Below are positions 40,986 to 53,118 of a stretch of 64,000 nt of DNA, one piece after another (position 1 is the first letter of the stretch; every line of letters begins with the position of its first letter). The notes beneath the pieces were generated by a model. It did not search any database. It was given only the letters and a program-made list of their open reading frames with translations, and was not told where the DNA came from. The DNA is from Salisediminibacterium halotolerans (GTDB taxonomy: Bacteria; Bacillota; Bacilli; Bacillales; Salisediminibacteriaceae). Made by a program: the position numbers and the translations under genes. The stretch lies in the NCBI RefSeq assembly GCF_003814815.1, contig NZ_RKQQ01000005.1, forward strand, positions 1 through 64,000, in the 5' to 3' direction.

Positions 40986-41645
40986 GTGGGTCAAAAAATA
41001 AATCCGAACGGATTCCGTGTCGGCGTCATTCGCGACTGGGAATCTAAATGGTACGCAGACAATGATTATGCTGACCTGCTTCACGAAGACATTCAAATTC
41101 GTGAATATTTGGAAAAGCGGCTCACAGAAGCTTCCGTTTCTACGATTGAAATTGAGCGTGCTGCTAACCGTGTAAATGTTACCATTTACACTGCGAAGCC
41201 AGGAATGGTGATCGGTAAAGGCGGCGCGGAAGTAGAAGCTCTGCGAAAAGCTCTTAACCAGCTTACAGGCAAGCGAGTTCATATTAACATTAACGAAATT
41301 AAACAGCCGGACCTTGATTCGAAATTGGTTGCAGAAAACATTGCCCGTCAATTAGAGGCGCGAATTTCTTTCCGCCGTGCAATGAAACAATCAATTCAGC
41401 GTACAATGCGTTCCGGTGCGGAAGGTATCCGTATAGAAGTCTCCGGACGACTTGGCGGAGCAGACATCGCCCGAAACGAATCGTACAGTGAAGGAACTGT
41501 ACCGCTTCACACATTGCGAGCAGACATTCAATTCGGTCATGCAGAAGCTGACACGACGTATGGTAAACTCGGTGTTAAAGTGTGGATTTATAAAGGCGAA
41601 GTCCTTCCAACAAAAGGAACGAATGAAGAGGAAGGAGGAAACTAA
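40986..41645 (+). CDS. rpsC: Ribosomal protein S3
   Basis: 219 residues. mRNA-entry helicase site protein with a KH domain ([18 protein letters not shown]). GTG start after AGAGGAGGGA inside the end of rplV, showing tight coupling. Confidence 0.96.
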   Translation: MGQKINPNGFRVGVIRDWESKWYADNDYADLLHEDIQIREYLEKRLTEASVSTIEIERAANRVNVTIYTAKPGMVIGKGGAEVEALRKALNQLTGKRVHININEIKQPDLDSKLVAENIARQLEARISFRRAMKQSIQRTMRSGAEGIRIEVSGRLGGADIARNESYSEGTVPLHTLRADIQFGHAEADTTYGKLGVKVWIYKGEVLPTKGTNEEEGGN

Positions 41646-41647
41646 TC

Positions 41648-42082
41648 ATGCTAATGCCTAAACGTGTAAAATACCGTCGCGAACACCGCGGAAAAATGCG
41701 CGGCCGCGCAAAAGGCGGGACGGAAGTTACTTTTGGTGAATACGGTTTGCAAGCAACGGAAGCGTCTTGGATCACAAACCGACAGATTGAAGCAGCACGT
41801 ATTGCTATGACACGTTATATGAAACGTGGCGGTAAAGTATGGATTAAGATTTTCCCGGACAAGCCTTACACATCCAAGCCATTGGAAGTTCGCATGGGTT
41901 CCGGTAAAGGAGCGCCAGAAGGCTGGGTCGCTGTCGTAAAACCAGGGAGAATCATGTTTGAAATTGCCGGAGTTTCCGAAGAAGTCGCTCGCGAAGCGCT
42001 GCGCCTTGCATCGCACAAACTGCCAATTCAAACGAAATTTGTAAAACGAGATGAAGTGGGTGGTGACGCAAATGAAAGCTAA
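41648..42082 (+). CDS. rplP: Ribosomal protein L16
   Basis: 144 residues, the B. subtilis length. Binds near the A-site tRNA elbow. The ATG at 41648 gives [19 protein letters not shown]; a second in-frame ATG follows two codons later. The last 11 bases overlap rpmC. Confidence 0.96.
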   Translation: MLMPKRVKYRREHRGKMRGRAKGGTEVTFGEYGLQATEASWITNRQIEAARIAMTRYMKRGGKVWIKIFPDKPYTSKPLEVRMGSGKGAPEGWVAVVKPGRIMFEIAGVSEEVAREALRLASHKLPIQTKFVKRDEVGGDANES

Positions 42083-42275
42083 TGATATCCGCAACCTGAC
42101 CACTGCTGAAATCGAACAGAAAACAACGTCTCTTAAAGAAGAGCTTTTCAACCTTCGCTTTCAACTTGCAACCGGACAGCTCGATAATCCGGCCAGCATT
42201 AAAGAAGTGAAAAAATCGATTGCCCGTGCAAAAACAGTTTTGCGCGAACGTGAGCTAGGGATCACGAACGAATAG
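42072..42275 (+). CDS. rpmC: Ribosomal protein L29
   Basis: 67 residues. Two-helix protein by the tunnel exit. Starts at [17 protein letters not shown], the family N-terminus; the ATG lies inside the end of rplP with GGGTGGTG as a weak RBS, so translation is probably coupled. Confidence 0.95.
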   Translation: MKANDIRNLTTAEIEQKTTSLKEELFNLRFQLATGQLDNPASIKEVKKSIARAKTVLRERELGITNE

Positions 42276-42296
42276 TCCTTGAGAGGAGGTCTCACC

Positions 42297-42560
42297 GTGG
42301 AAGAACGAAATAACCGCAAAAGTTATGTCGGTCGTGTTACATCCGATAAGATGGACAAAACGATCACTGTTGTGGTCGAGACGTATAAAATGCACAAGCT
42401 TTATGGAAAGCGCGTAAAATATTCCAAAAAGTTCAAGGTCCATGACGAAAACAATCAAGCAAAAATCAATGATGTCGTACGAATCATGGAAACAAAGCCG
42501 TTGTCTAAAGACAAGCGTTTCCGCCTCGTTGAAATTGTTGAAGAAGCTGTCGTCGTCTAA
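42297..42560 (+). CDS. rpsQ: Ribosomal protein S17
   Basis: 87 residues with the OB-fold core [23 protein letters not shown] start at 42297 after GAGAGGAGGTC; an upstream ATG in frame at 42279 overlaps poorly with that RBS. Confidence 0.95.
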   Translation: MEERNNRKSYVGRVTSDKMDKTITVVVETYKMHKLYGKRVKYSKKFKVHDENNQAKINDVVRIMETKPLSKDKRFRLVEIVEEAVVV

Positions 42561-42601
42561 CGATTGTTTTTGTTTGCTGACCTGAAGGGAGGTAAAAGTT
42601 T

Positions 42602-42970
42602 ATGATTCAACAAGAAAGCCGATTAAAAGTATCAGATAATTCAGGTGCTCGTGAACTGCAGTGTATTAAGGTGTTGGGCGGAACTGGCCGCAAGACAGCA
42701 AACATCGGTGATGTAATTGTCTGCGCAGTGAAAAATGCAACACCGGGCGGCGTTGTCAAGAAAGGCGAAATCGTCCGCGCAGTAATCGTACGCTCGAAAA
42801 GCGGTGCCGGCCGTGCTGACGGTTCTTACATCCGTTTTGATGAAAATGCGGCTGTTATTGTCCGCGATGACAAGAGCCCGCGCGGAACACGTATTTTTGG
42901 ACCGGTTGCCCGCGAACTGCGCGAAAACCGTTTTATGAAGATCGTTTCCCTCGCTCCAGAGGTACTGTAA
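42602..42970 (+). CDS. rplN: Ribosomal protein L14
   Basis: 122 residues. Intersubunit-bridge protein. [20 protein letters not shown] and [24 protein letters not shown] are family-standard ends. RBS GAAGGGAGG. Confidence 0.96.
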   Translation: MIQQESRLKVSDNSGARELQCIKVLGGTGRKTANIGDVIVCAVKNATPGGVVKKGEIVRAVIVRSKSGAGRADGSYIRFDENAAVIVRDDKSPRGTRIFGPVARELRENRFMKIVSLAPEVL

Positions 42971-43013
42971 TAAATCAATGTATGGAAATTAAGAGTTAAG
43001 AGGAGGTGCCCTC

Positions 43014-43340
43014 ATGTCTCAACCAAACTTGCATGTCAAGCAAGGAGATAACGTCAAAGTCATCTCCGGCAAAGACAAAGGCAAAGAAGGTACAATTCTT
43101 CAAGCATACCCGTCTCAATCACGAGTGCTTGTTGAAGGTGTCAACATGATTAAAAAACATGCAAAACCGTCACAATCGAATCCGCAAGGCGGAATTCTTA
43201 ATCAGGAAGCTCCGATCCACGTATCCAACGTTATGCCGATTGATCCAAAAACCGGCGAACCAACACGGGTAGGCAGCAAAGTGGAAAACGGAAAGAAAGT
43301 GCGTATCGCGAAAAAATCCGGCGAATCACTTGATCAGTAA
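43014..43340 (+). CDS. rplX: Ribosomal protein L24
   Basis: 108 residues, slightly longer than the B. subtilis protein. 50S assembly initiator with an N-terminal KOW motif ([20 protein letters not shown]). RBS AGAGGAGGTG. Confidence 0.95.
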   Translation: MSQPNLHVKQGDNVKVISGKDKGKEGTILQAYPSQSRVLVEGVNMIKKHAKPSQSNPQGGILNQEAPIHVSNVMPIDPKTGEPTRVGSKVENGKKVRIAKKSGESLDQ

Positions 43341-43369
43341 TCGCCGTCGGCTGAAGGGAGGTTAACTCG

Positions 43370-43909
43370 ATGAACCGTTTAAAAGAACAGTATAAACAAG
43401 AAATAACACCGGCTATGAAAGAAAAATTTAATTATTCTTCTGTCATGGAAGTGCCGGAAATAGAGAAGGTCGTTATTAACATGGGTGTCGGTGAAGCCGT
43501 GCAAAACTCAAAAGTGCTCGACAAAGCGGTTGAGGAATTGACACAAATCACCGGTCAAAAGCCGCTCGTAACGAAAGCGAAGAAATCGATCGCAGGGTTT
43601 AAAGTCCGTGAAGGCATGCCGATCGGCGCCAAAGTAACATTGCGCGGCCAACGCATGTATGACTTCCTTGACAAACTGATTGCTGTATCACTGCCGCGTG
43701 TCCGCGACTTTCGCGGTGTTTCCAAGAAGGCATTTGACGGCCGCGGAAACTACACTCTCGGTGTTAAAGAGCAACTGATTTTTCCGGAAATCAATTACGA
43801 TAATGTCGATAAAGTACGCGGAATGGACATCGTCATCGTGACTTCTGCTAACACAGATGAAGAAGCGCGTGAACTACTCACTCATATGGGCATGCCATTT
43901 CAAAAATAA
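43370..43909 (+). CDS. rplE: Ribosomal protein L5
   Basis: 179 residues. 5S rRNA binder in the central protuberance. [15 protein letters not shown] and [19 protein letters not shown] are conserved. RBS GAAGGGAGG. Confidence 0.96.
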   Translation: MNRLKEQYKQEITPAMKEKFNYSSVMEVPEIEKVVINMGVGEAVQNSKVLDKAVEELTQITGQKPLVTKAKKSIAGFKVREGMPIGAKVTLRGQRMYDFLDKLIAVSLPRVRDFRGVSKKAFDGRGNYTLGVKEQLIFPEINYDNVDKVRGMDIVIVTSANTDEEARELLTHMGMPFQK

Positions 43910-43939
43910 TACGTTTGCCAAAAGAGAGGAGTGAAGATC

Positions 43940-44125
43940 TTGGCGAAAAAATCAATGGTTGCTAAGCAGCAAAAACCGAAAAAGTTCCAGGTTCAGAATT
44001 ATACTCGCTGTGAACGCTGCGGGCGTCCGCACAGTGTTATCCGTAAGTTCAAGCTGTGCCGTATCTGCTTCCGGGAGCTTGCACACAAAGGTCAACTTCC
44101 GGGCGTCAAAAAAGCCAGCTGGTAA
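43940..44125 (+). CDS. rpsN: Ribosomal protein S14, zinc-binding form
   Basis: 61 residues. TTG start at 43940 after AGAGGAGTG gives [15 protein letters not shown]; the in-frame GTG at 43931 overlaps the RBS. The two CxxC pairs (CERC, CRIC) mark the zinc-dependent type. Spc-cluster position is standard. Confidence 0.95.
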   Translation: MAKKSMVAKQQKPKKFQVQNYTRCERCGRPHSVIRKFKLCRICFRELAHKGQLPGVKKASW

Positions 44126-44153
44126 ACCCGTTTATAGGAAGGAGGTAAATACG

Positions 44154-44552
44154 ATGGTCATGACAGATCCTATTGCTGATATGTTAACTCGCATTCGAAA
44201 TGCGAATACAGTACGTCACACAAGCTTGGAGCTCCCAGCTTCCAAGATTAAGCGCGAAATCGCGGACATTTTGAAGCGTGAAGGTTTCATCCGTGATTAC
44301 GAATTTATTGAGGATAGCAAGCAAGGTATCCTTCGTATCTTCCTGAAGTACGGTGCAGACAACGAAAAAGTTATCACCGGACTGAAGAAAATCAGTAAAC
44401 CGGGCTTGCGCGTTTACGCAAAATCTGATGAAATTCCGCGTGTCTTAGGCGGACTCGGCATTGCAGTTGTATCAACATCTACTGGTGTCATCACAGATAA
44501 AGAAGCTCGTCAACAAAAAGTCGGCGGAGAAGTACTCGCCTACGTTTGGTAA
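44154..44552 (+). CDS. rpsH: Ribosomal protein S8
   Basis: 132 residues, the usual length; 16S central-domain binder and, in E. coli, the spc operon regulator. [17 protein letters not shown] at the N-terminus and [18 protein letters not shown] at the end. ATG at 44154 after AAGGAGG. Confidence 0.96.
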   Translation: MVMTDPIADMLTRIRNANTVRHTSLELPASKIKREIADILKREGFIRDYEFIEDSKQGILRIFLKYGADNEKVITGLKKISKPGLRVYAKSDEIPRVLGGLGIAVVSTSTGVITDKEARQQKVGGEVLAYVW

Positions 44553-44582
44553 TTAAAAAGGTAAGGAATGGAGGTGTAAGGC

Positions 44583-45119
44583 ATGTCACGAATTGGTGTG
44601 AAACCAGTTGAGGTTCCTTCTGATGTGGAAGTGAAAATCGACAACAACGCTGTCAGTGTTAAAGGGCCGAAAGGTGAACTTTCGCGTGAACTTCACGGCG
44701 ATATGATTCTCAAGCAGGAAGAGAATGTGATCACTGTTGAACGCCCGTCTGATCATAAAGATCATAAAGCTCTTCACGGAACGACTCGCAGCATGATCCA
44801 AAACATGGTTGACGGTGTGAGCAAAGGTTTCGAAAAGAAATTGGAGCTTGTCGGAGTCGGTTACCGTGCACAGAAATCCGGAAACAAAATCATCTTAAAC
44901 GTGGGTCTATCTCACCCGGTTGAATTTGTTGAAGGCGACGGTCTTGAAATTGATGTTCCGTCAAACACTGAGCTGATTGTTAAAGGAATCGACAAAGAAA
45001 AAGTTGGAGCACTCGCTTCAAACATCCGTTCACAGCGAACGCCTGAACCTTATAAAGGAAAAGGTATCCGTTACAGCGGTGAATATGTACAGCAAAAAGA
45101 AGGTAAGACAGGGAAATAA
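44583..45119 (+). CDS. rplF: Ribosomal protein L6
   Basis: 178 residues. Binds near the sarcin-ricin loop. Two duplicated L6 folds; the C-terminal signature [21 protein letters not shown] is present. RBS TGGAGGTG. Confidence 0.96.
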   Translation: MSRIGVKPVEVPSDVEVKIDNNAVSVKGPKGELSRELHGDMILKQEENVITVERPSDHKDHKALHGTTRSMIQNMVDGVSKGFEKKLELVGVGYRAQKSGNKIILNVGLSHPVEFVEGDGLEIDVPSNTELIVKGIDKEKVGALASNIRSQRTPEPYKGKGIRYSGEYVQQKEGKTGK

Positions 45120-45152
45120 CCCCTAATCACGGAAAGAAAGGAATGACGTTCA

Positions 45153-45515
45153 ATGATCACAAAGACTGATAAGAACGCAGCGCGCCAAAAGCGGCACACG
45201 CACATCCGTCAATCGATCACCGGCACTGCTGAACGTCCCCGTTTAAATGTTTTCCGTTCCAACAAGCATATTAATGCGCAGCTGATTGATGACGTCGCTG
45301 GCGTCACAGTTGCAAGCGCATCGAGCTTAGATAAAGAACTGAAATTGGAAAATGGCGGGAACAAGGAAGCAGCTCGTCAAGTTGGCGAACTCGTTGGTAA
45401 ACGTGCGATCGATAATGGGTATGAAACAGTCGTGTTCGACCGCGGCGGCTACCTTTATCACGGACGCGTCAAAGAACTTGCTGATGCTGCTCGCGAGGCA
45501 GGCCTCAAGTTTTAA
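45153..45515 (+). CDS. rplR: Ribosomal protein L18
   Basis: 120 residues. 5S rRNA binder. Arg/Lys-rich N-terminus ([16 protein letters not shown]), then [19 protein letters not shown] and [38 protein letters not shown]. Confidence 0.95.
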   Translation: MITKTDKNAARQKRHTHIRQSITGTAERPRLNVFRSNKHINAQLIDDVAGVTVASASSLDKELKLENGGNKEAARQVGELVGKRAIDNGYETVVFDRGGYLYHGRVKELADAAREAGLKF

Positions 45516-45540
45516 TATACGTTAAAAGGAGGGAAACAAT

Positions 45541-46038
45541 TTGCGTATCGATGCAAGCAAACTGGAAATCGAAGAAAGAGTTGTAACAGTCAACCGTGTA
45601 GCGAAAGTCGTGAAGGGCGGACGCCGCTTCCGTTTTGCCGCACTCGTTGTCGTTGGAGATAAAAACGGACACGTCGGTTTCGGTATGGGTAAAGCAGTCG
45701 AAGTACCGGAAGCAATCCGTAAAGCGATCGAAGACGGAAAGAAAAACTTGGTTCAAGTACCTATCCAAGGTACAACCATCCCTCACCAAATCACTGGAGA
45801 ATTCGGCGCAGGTAATGTGCTCTTAAAACCTGCTATTGAAGGTACAGGTGTTATTGCGGGCGGACCGGTCCGCGCTGTCCTCGAATTAGCCGGGATCGGT
45901 GACATTCTTTCCAAATCTTTAGGATCCAACAATCCAATTAATATGGTTCGCGCAACCATTCAAGGACTCGACAGCTTGAAGAGCCCTGAGCAAGTTGCAA
46001 AACTACGAGGCAAATCTATCGAAGAGTTGCAGGGTTAA
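45541..46038 (+). CDS. rpsE: Ribosomal protein S5
   Basis: 165 residues. Affects decoding accuracy and spectinomycin binding; [20 protein letters not shown] is the loop contacting that site, in wild-type form. TTG start after AAAGGAGGGAAAC. Confidence 0.96.
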   Translation: MRIDASKLEIEERVVTVNRVAKVVKGGRRFRFAALVVVGDKNGHVGFGMGKAVEVPEAIRKAIEDGKKNLVQVPIQGTTIPHQITGEFGAGNVLLKPAIEGTGVIAGGPVRAVLELAGIGDILSKSLGSNNPINMVRATIQGLDSLKSPEQVAKLRGKSIEELQG

Positions 46039-46051
46039 GGAGGGATTTGGC

Positions 46052-46240
46052 ATGGCTAATAAATTAGAAATCACCCTCACACGCAGCCTGATCGGACGAC
46101 CGAAGGATCAGCGGGTGACAGTGAAGACCCTCGGGCTTCGCAAAATGCACCAGACCGTGGTGAAAGAAGATAATGACGCGATGCGGGGTATGGTGAACAA
46201 AGTTTCACACCTCGTCGACGTGAAAGAAACAAACGCATAA
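46052..46240 (+). CDS. rpmD: Ribosomal protein L30
   Basis: 62 residues. [18 protein letters not shown] and [11 protein letters not shown] are the family core. ATG at 46052 after AAGGAGGG, 13 bp after rpsE. Confidence 0.95.
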   Translation: MANKLEITLTRSLIGRPKDQRVTVKTLGLRKMHQTVVKEDNDAMRGMVNKVSHLVDVKETNA

Positions 46241-46269
46241 ACACGATGAAAAGCTAAGGAGGTGTCAAC

Positions 46270-46710
46270 ATGCAACTTCACGAATTGCAGCCAGCAAAAG
46301 GTTCGCGTAAAAAACGCAACCGTGTCGGACGCGGAATCGGAACAGGCAACGGCAAAACGGCCGGCCGCGGAACAAAAGGTCAAAATGCCCGTTCGGGCGG
46401 CGGTGTCCGTCCAGGATTTGAAGGCGGTCAAATGCCGATTATCCGCCGCTTGCCAAAACGCGGGTTTAAAAACCCGAACCGTGCAGAATTCGCAGTTGTT
46501 AATCTTGAAACGTTGAACCGTTTTGAAGACGGAACAGAAGTAACACCTGAGCTTCTCGTCGAGACAGGAACCGTCAAAAACGCGCAAAACGGCATCAAGA
46601 TTCTCGGTAACGGCAGTATTGAACGCAAATTGACTGTCAAAGCCAACAAATTCTCCGGTTCAGCGAAAGAAGCGATCGAAGCAGCAGGCGGAACAGCCGA
46701 AGAGGTTTAA
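46270..46710 (+). CDS. rplO: Ribosomal protein L15
   Basis: 146 residues. A late-assembling 50S protein. The Gly/Arg-rich N-terminal extension ([20 protein letters not shown]) and C-terminal [15 protein letters not shown] are complete, so the gene is not truncated at its 3' end. In almost all bacteria secY follows; here adk does. Confidence 0.96.
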   Translation: MQLHELQPAKGSRKKRNRVGRGIGTGNGKTAGRGTKGQNARSGGGVRPGFEGGQMPIIRRLPKRGFKNPNRAEFAVVNLETLNRFEDGTEVTPELLVETGTVKNAQNGIKILGNGSIERKLTVKANKFSGSAKEAIEAAGGTAEEV

Positions 46711-48264
<1,554 letters not shown>

Positions 48265-48277
48265 AGGTGGTTACAAT

Positions 48278-48580
48278 ATGAAGGATCCTGAATCGATTCC
48301 GCAAGTCGGTGAACTTGTGCGGATTCTGAATGGAAGGGACCAAAATCAGTACGCCTGTGTGATCGAAGTGCTTGATGACCGTTTCGTGCGGATTGCTGAC
48401 GGCGACAAACGCAAAGTCGACCGCGCGAAAAAGAAGAACATTTCACACATTCAAGGCTTAAAGATTATTGCTCCTGAAGTAAAGAATAGCATTGATGAAA
48501 CGGGCCGTGTCACTAATGCCAAGTTGCGATTTGCCATCTCAAGTTATCTTGAGAACAGTTTACTGAAGGAAGGAGAGTAA
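48278..48580 (+). CDS. ybzG: KOW-like small RNA-binding protein (YbzG type)
   Basis: 100 residues. A KOW/L14e-like fold is suggested by [20 protein letters not shown] and [19 protein letters not shown]. Found between map and infA in Bacillus; role unknown, probably ribosome- or RNA-linked. ATG at 48278 after GAAGGTGG. Confidence 0.8.
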   Translation: MKDPESIPQVGELVRILNGRDQNQYACVIEVLDDRFVRIADGDKRKVDRAKKKNISHIQGLKIIAPEVKNSIDETGRVTNAKLRFAISSYLENSLLKEGE

Positions 48581-48584
48581 ATTC

Positions 48585-48803
48585 ATGGCCAAAGAAGATG
48601 TAATCGAAGTTGAAGGAACGGTCATCGAACCGCTTCCGAATGCGATGTTCCGAGTAGAACTGGAAAACGGGCACAAGATCCTCGCGCACGTCTCCGGTAA
48701 AATCCGTATGCACTACATTCGTATTTTACCAGGGGATAAAGTAACTGTTGAGTTGTCTCCGTATGACTTATCACGCGGCCGGATCACGTATCGTTATAAA
48801 TAG
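48585..48803 (+). CDS. infA: Translation initiation factor IF-1
   Basis: 72 residues, the standard length. OB-fold protein bound to the A-site during initiation. [20 protein letters not shown] and [15 protein letters not shown] ends. RBS GAAGGAGAG. Confidence 0.96.
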   Translation: MAKEDVIEVEGTVIEPLPNAMFRVELENGHKILAHVSGKIRMHYIRILPGDKVTVELSPYDLSRGRITYRYK

Positions 48804-48811
48804 ATCAATGA

Positions 48812-48962
<151 letters not shown>

Positions 48963-48982
48963 CACACAGGAGGTGTAAGCGC

Positions 48983-49348
48983 ATGGCACGTGTTGCTGGT
49001 GTTGACATCCCTCGCGATAAGCGAGTGGGCGTCTCTCTCACTTACGTATACGGAATTGGCCACTCAAGAGCGGGTCAAATCCTTCAAGAAGCAGGTGTAT
49101 CCGAAACGACACGCGTACGCGACCTGACAGAAGACGAACTCGCAAAAGTCCGCGAAGTTGTCGACGGTGTTATGGTTGAAGGAGATCTTCGCCGTGAAGA
49201 ATCTCTAAACGTAAAGCGTCTCATTGAAATCGGATCGTACCGTGGTATTCGTCATCGTCGCGGGTTGCCGACACGCGGACAAAAGACGAAAAATAACTCA
49301 AGAACACGAAAAGGTCCACGCCGCACAGTGGCGAACAAGAAAAAGTAA
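48983..49348 (+). CDS. rpsM: Ribosomal protein S13
   Basis: 121 residues. 30S head, contacts P-site tRNA and the 50[21 protein letters not shown] at the start and [20 protein letters not shown] near the end. RBS CAGGAGG. Confidence 0.96.
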   Translation: MARVAGVDIPRDKRVGVSLTYVYGIGHSRAGQILQEAGVSETTRVRDLTEDELAKVREVVDGVMVEGDLRREESLNVKRLIEIGSYRGIRHRRGLPTRGQKTKNNSRTRKGPRRTVANKKK

Positions 49349-49366
49349 AGGAGGTCATGTTCAGTT

Positions 49367-49759
49367 ATGGCTAAACCAAAAACGACTCGTGCAAAACGTC
49401 GTCAACGTAAAAATGTAGAGTCCGGTGTTGCGCATATTCGTTCCACGTTTAACAATACAATTGTTACGATTACGGACACGCAAGGAAATGCAATTTCCTG
49501 GGCAAGCGCCGGCGCACTCGGATTCAAAGGTTCCCGTAAATCGACACCGTTTGCCGCTCAGACTGCAGCCGACACAGCTGCAAAATCTGCGATGGAACAC
49601 GGTATGAAATCTGTAGGTGTATCTGTAAAAGGCCCTGGTTCCGGTCGTGAAGCGGCAATTCGTTCCCTTCAGGCAGCTGGCCTTGAGGTGAATATGATCC
49701 GTGATGTGACCCCGGTACCGCACAACGGCTGCCGTCCGCCAAAACGTCGTCGGGTATAA
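49367..49759 (+). CDS. rpsK: Ribosomal protein S11
   Basis: 130 residues. Platform protein by the mRNA exit. [19 protein letters not shown] and [18 protein letters not shown] are family-standard. RBS AAGGAGGTC. Confidence 0.96.
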   Translation: MAKPKTTRAKRRQRKNVESGVAHIRSTFNNTIVTITDTQGNAISWASAGALGFKGSRKSTPFAAQTAADTAAKSAMEHGMKSVGVSVKGPGSGREAAIRSLQAAGLEVNMIRDVTPVPHNGCRPPKRRRV

Positions 49760-49933
49760 TGATGATTGCGTTGGTGCGGTTTGCCGTACCCGCTTTGTCA
49801 TGGTGCAACAGCCAAGAACGGATGTAGAAACGATAGTCAGTTTCGTGATCAAGGTCGAGGTGTGCCCAAGAGGGATTCCGGTTGTGCCGAATTCACAGCC
49901 GGGGTTTCGACGTTTTGAAGGAGGGTTTGTTGA

Positions 49934-50878
49934 ATGATTGAAATAGAAAAGCCAAAAATTCAAACGGTCGAACTGAGCGAAGATGCAACGTACGGAAAAT
50001 TCGTCGTTGAACCATTGGAAAGAGGATACGGAACCACGTTGGGCAACGCCTTGCGCCGCATTCTTTTAAATTCTTTGCCCGGATCGGCTGTTACGAGCGC
50101 GCAGTTCAATTCAGTGCTGCACGAATTTTCAACAATTGAGGGCGTCGTTGAAGATGTGACGACCGTTATTCTCAATTTGAAACAGCTCGCGCTGAAGATT
50201 TTTTCTGATGACGATAAAACATTGGAAATCGATACGCAAGGTGAGGGAGTTGTAACGGCTGCCGACATTATGCACGACAGTGATGTGGAGGTTTTAAACC
50301 CTGATCTTCATATTGCCACCCTTTCCAAAGGGGCCCAATTCCAAGCGAAGATTACAGCTAAGCGCGGACGCGGGTATGTGCCGGCAGAAGTGAATAATAC
50401 AGATGACCTTCCAATCGGCGTTATTCCGACAGACTCAATTTTCACACCGGTTTCGCGTGTGAATTATCAAGTGGAAAATACTCGGGTCGGTCAAGTGACC
50501 AACTTTGATAAACTGACACTTGATGTCTGGACTGATGGAAGCATTCGTCCTGAAGAAGCCGTTTCACTCGGTGCAAAAATCATGAACGAGCACTTAAATA
50601 TATTTGTCGGCCTGACAGATCAAGCGCAACAAGCGGAGATCATGGTCGAAAAAGAAGAAGATCAAAAAGAGAAAGTTCTTGAAATGACAATTGAAGAACT
50701 GGATCTGTCTGTTCGTTCCTACAACTGCCTTAAGCGCGCAGGCATCAATACGGTGCAGGAACTGACACAGAAATCAGAAGACGACATGATGAAAGTTCGA
50801 AACCTTGGACGCAAGTCATTAGAGGAAGTGCAGGAAAAACTGCACGAACTGAATCTCGGTCTTCGCAAAGAAGAGTAG
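49934..50878 (+). CDS. rpoA: RNA polymerase alpha subunit
   Basis: 314 residues. N-terminal assembly domain ([20 protein letters not shown]), flexible linker near 230, C-terminal domain with [19 protein letters not shown] that binds UP elements and activators. ATG after GAAGGAGG. A 174-base spacer after rpsK holds no gene; it may carry regulatory RNA but I see no clear fold. Confidence 0.97.
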   Translation: MIEIEKPKIQTVELSEDATYGKFVVEPLERGYGTTLGNALRRILLNSLPGSAVTSAQFNSVLHEFSTIEGVVEDVTTVILNLKQLALKIFSDDDKTLEIDTQGEGVVTAADIMHDSDVEVLNPDLHIATLSKGAQFQAKITAKRGRGYVPAEVNNTDDLPIGVIPTDSIFTPVSRVNYQVENTRVGQVTNFDKLTLDVWTDGSIRPEEAVSLGAKIMNEHLNIFVGLTDQAQQAEIMVEKEEDQKEKVLEMTIEELDLSVRSYNCLKRAGINTVQELTQKSEDDMMKVRNLGRKSLEEVQEKLHELNLGLRKEE

Positions 50879-50944
50879 TTCACCTTCTGTCGGGAGGTGT
50901 CAACCTGCCCGGCGGGAAGAAACAGTTAAGAAGGAGGGACTGAC

Positions 50945-51319
50945 ATGTCATACAGAAAATTAGGACGCGATACTTCTGCCCGCAAGGCATTGTTCCGCGA
51001 TCTTTCTACGGATCTTATTATCAGTGAGCGGATTGAGACGACAGAAGCGAAAGCGAAAGACCTTCGTTCAATCGTCGAAAAACTGATCACACTTGGTAAA
51101 CGCGGTGACTTGCATGCTCGCCGTCAAGCAGCTTCTTATGTACGTAAAGAAACAGCTGACGAAGAGACAGGTCAAGACGCTGTACAAAAATTGTTCGACG
51201 ATATTGCCGGACGTTTTGAGAACCGTCAAGGCGGCTACACGCGCATCATGAAGCTTGGACCCCGAAAAGGCGACGGTGCGCCAATGGCAATTATCGAACT
51301 CGTTGAAGCTGACGAGTAA
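50945..51319 (+). CDS. rplQ: Ribosomal protein L17
   Basis: 124 residues. Tunnel-exit protein. [18 protein letters not shown] and [20 protein letters not shown] are conserved ends. RBS AGAAGGAGGG. End of the alpha operon, followed by a terminator. Confidence 0.96.
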   Translation: MSYRKLGRDTSARKALFRDLSTDLIISERIETTEAKAKDLRSIVEKLITLGKRGDLHARRQAASYVRKETADEETGQDAVQKLFDDIAGRFENRQGGYTRIMKLGPRKGDGAPMAIIELVEADE

Positions 51320-51332
51320 AGCACGTTTTTAA

Positions 51333-51379
51333 GGGTAAGACACCAAGTCTGATTCAGACGGTGGTTCTGCCCTTTTTTT
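51333..51379 (+). terminator. rplQ terminator
   Basis: GGGTAAGACACC pairs with GGTGGTTCTGCCC, with AGTCTGATTCAGAC-type pairing inside, followed by seven T. Confidence 0.85.
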
Positions 51380-51415
51380 GTATCATCAGTTTTCTTTGCG
51401 GAGGAGTCGGTCTGA

Positions 51416-52255
51416 ATGGCAGCAGTGATCGAAGTGAAAGAAGTTTCATTCCGTTACGGCGAGAACGATGCAGACGTCTTGAAAAACGTAAACGTCACGA
51501 TTGAACAAGGCGAATGGGTCAGCATTTTAGGCCCGAACGGCTCCGGCAAGTCAACACTGGCGAAGTTTTTTAATGCACTGCTTGTTCCCGGAAAAGGCGA
51601 GGTTGTTTCGTGCGGTCTGTCGACCGGCCGTGAAAGAAACTGGACTGCTGTGCGCCGACAAGTCGGCATGGTCTTTCAAAATCCGGACAATCAAATTGTT
51701 GCTCCGACCGTGCAGGATGATGTTGCTTTCGGTCTCGAGAACGCAGGGATCCCCTTTAAAGAAATGGAAAAGCGCGTCGCGGAAAATATTGATCAGCTCG
51801 GCCTCAACGGCTTAGAAAATGAAGAACCGCACCGGCTTTCAGGCGGACAAAAACAGCGGGTGGCAATTGCCGGAGCGATGGCGCTGCATCCGCGTGTGCT
51901 TGTGTTTGATGAGGCGATGTCGATGTTGGATCCAAACGGCAAACAAGAAGTGCTGCAGATGATGCATACGCTGCGCCGCGAACATGATATGACAATCATC
52001 TCGATCACGCATGACGTTGAAGAGGCCTTAAGCGCTGATCGGCTGTTGGTTTTGTATGAAGGGAAAGTGTTAGCGTCCGGGTCCCCGTCGGCAGTGCTGG
52101 AGGATTCGGCTCTGTTAGAAGAAGCGAAACTTATGCCGCCGTTCGCCCGCCGCCTGCAGCAAAAATTAGCCGGCCGCGGTATCTTTCTTCCGGCTGCGGT
52201 ATTGCGTGATGAGGAGCTGGTTCAACAATTATGCAGATTAAAACAAACAACTTGA
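51416..52255 (+). CDS. ecfA1: ECF transporter ATPase EcfA1
   Basis: 279 residues. One of two ATPases powering the shared energy-coupling module for vitamin and cobalt-type S-components. Walker A GPNGSGKST, signature LSGGQKQRVAIAG, Walker B VLVFDEAMSMLD (Ala where the catalytic-type sequence is usually EP/EA), switch His in SITHDVEEA. It overlaps ecfA2 by 25 bases. RBS GGAGGAG. Confidence 0.95.
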   Translation: MAAVIEVKEVSFRYGENDADVLKNVNVTIEQGEWVSILGPNGSGKSTLAKFFNALLVPGKGEVVSCGLSTGRERNWTAVRRQVGMVFQNPDNQIVAPTVQDDVAFGLENAGIPFKEMEKRVAENIDQLGLNGLENEEPHRLSGGQKQRVAIAGAMALHPRVLVFDEAMSMLDPNGKQEVLQMMHTLRREHDMTIISITHDVEEALSADRLLVLYEGKVLASGSPSAVLEDSALLEEAKLMPPFARRLQQKLAGRGIFLPAAVLRDEELVQQLCRLKQTT

Positions 52256-53118
52256 GCTACATCTACATGCCGCGAACACCGTTTGAGCGGACGGCGCTGG
52301 AGCAGGTCACTCTGGAGATTCCCTCTGGACAGTTCACCGCTGTTTTGGGACAGACGGGGTCCGGTAAATCAACATTAGTGCAGCACTTTAACGGGCTTTT
52401 AAAGCCGACGGCGGGTTCGTTGACGGTTGGAGACACGCCGATTTCCCCGAATACAAAGCAGCGGAATTTGCAGGCTTTGCGGCGCCGGGTCGGGATGGTT
52501 TTCCAATTTCCCGAGCATCAGCTGTTCGATGAAACCGTGCTCGATGATGTGATGTACGGCCCGTTAAACTTCGGCTTCGATCGCGAGGAAGCCGAACAAA
52601 GGGCCCGAAAATGGCTCGCGGAGACGGGGATCAGCGAGGCGCTGTTTGACCGTTCGCCGTTTGATTTAAGCGGCGGTCAGATGCGCCGTGTCGCGATAGC
52701 CGGTGTACTGGCGCTTGAACCCGAAATGCTCGTGCTTGATGAACCGACAGCCGGTCTCGACCCGGAAGGACAGGCGACGATGATGCAATTTTTTCACGAT
52801 TGGTACAAAGCAGAACCTGAGCGCTCCGTCGTCCTCGTCACGCATAACATCGATGATGCTGCGGCGTTTGCGGATGACATTATCGTTATGTCAGGCGGCG
52901 ATGCTGTCATGCACGAAACGCCGGAGGATTTGTTCGAACGCAGCGGGGAATTGGCTGCCAGAGAGCTCGGACAGCCTCGGACGGTCTCAATTATCGAGGC
53001 ATTAGCTGATTGCGGTCCTTTTCCTGCCGGTGACAACCGGCCGCTGACGCTTGATGCTGCCGCGGATAGGATCAGCCGGTGGCTTGAGACAAACGGCAGG
53101 GGGCAAGAAGATGTTTGA
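52231..53118 (+). CDS. ecfA2: ECF transporter ATPase EcfA2
   Basis: 295 residues. Walker A GQTGSGKST, signature LSGGQMRRVAIAG, Walker B MLVLDEPTAGLDP, switch LVTHNIDDA. The C-terminus is acidic and longer than usual by about 10-15 residues. The last bases contain the ecfT start. Confidence 0.95.
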   Translation: MQIKTNNLSYIYMPRTPFERTALEQVTLEIPSGQFTAVLGQTGSGKSTLVQHFNGLLKPTAGSLTVGDTPISPNTKQRNLQALRRRVGMVFQFPEHQLFDETVLDDVMYGPLNFGFDREEAEQRARKWLAETGISEALFDRSPFDLSGGQMRRVAIAGVLALEPEMLVLDEPTAGLDPEGQATMMQFFHDWYKAEPERSVVLVTHNIDDAAAFADDIIVMSGGDAVMHETPEDLFERSGELAARELGQPRTVSIIEALADCGPFPAGDNRPLTLDAAADRISRWLETNGRGQEDV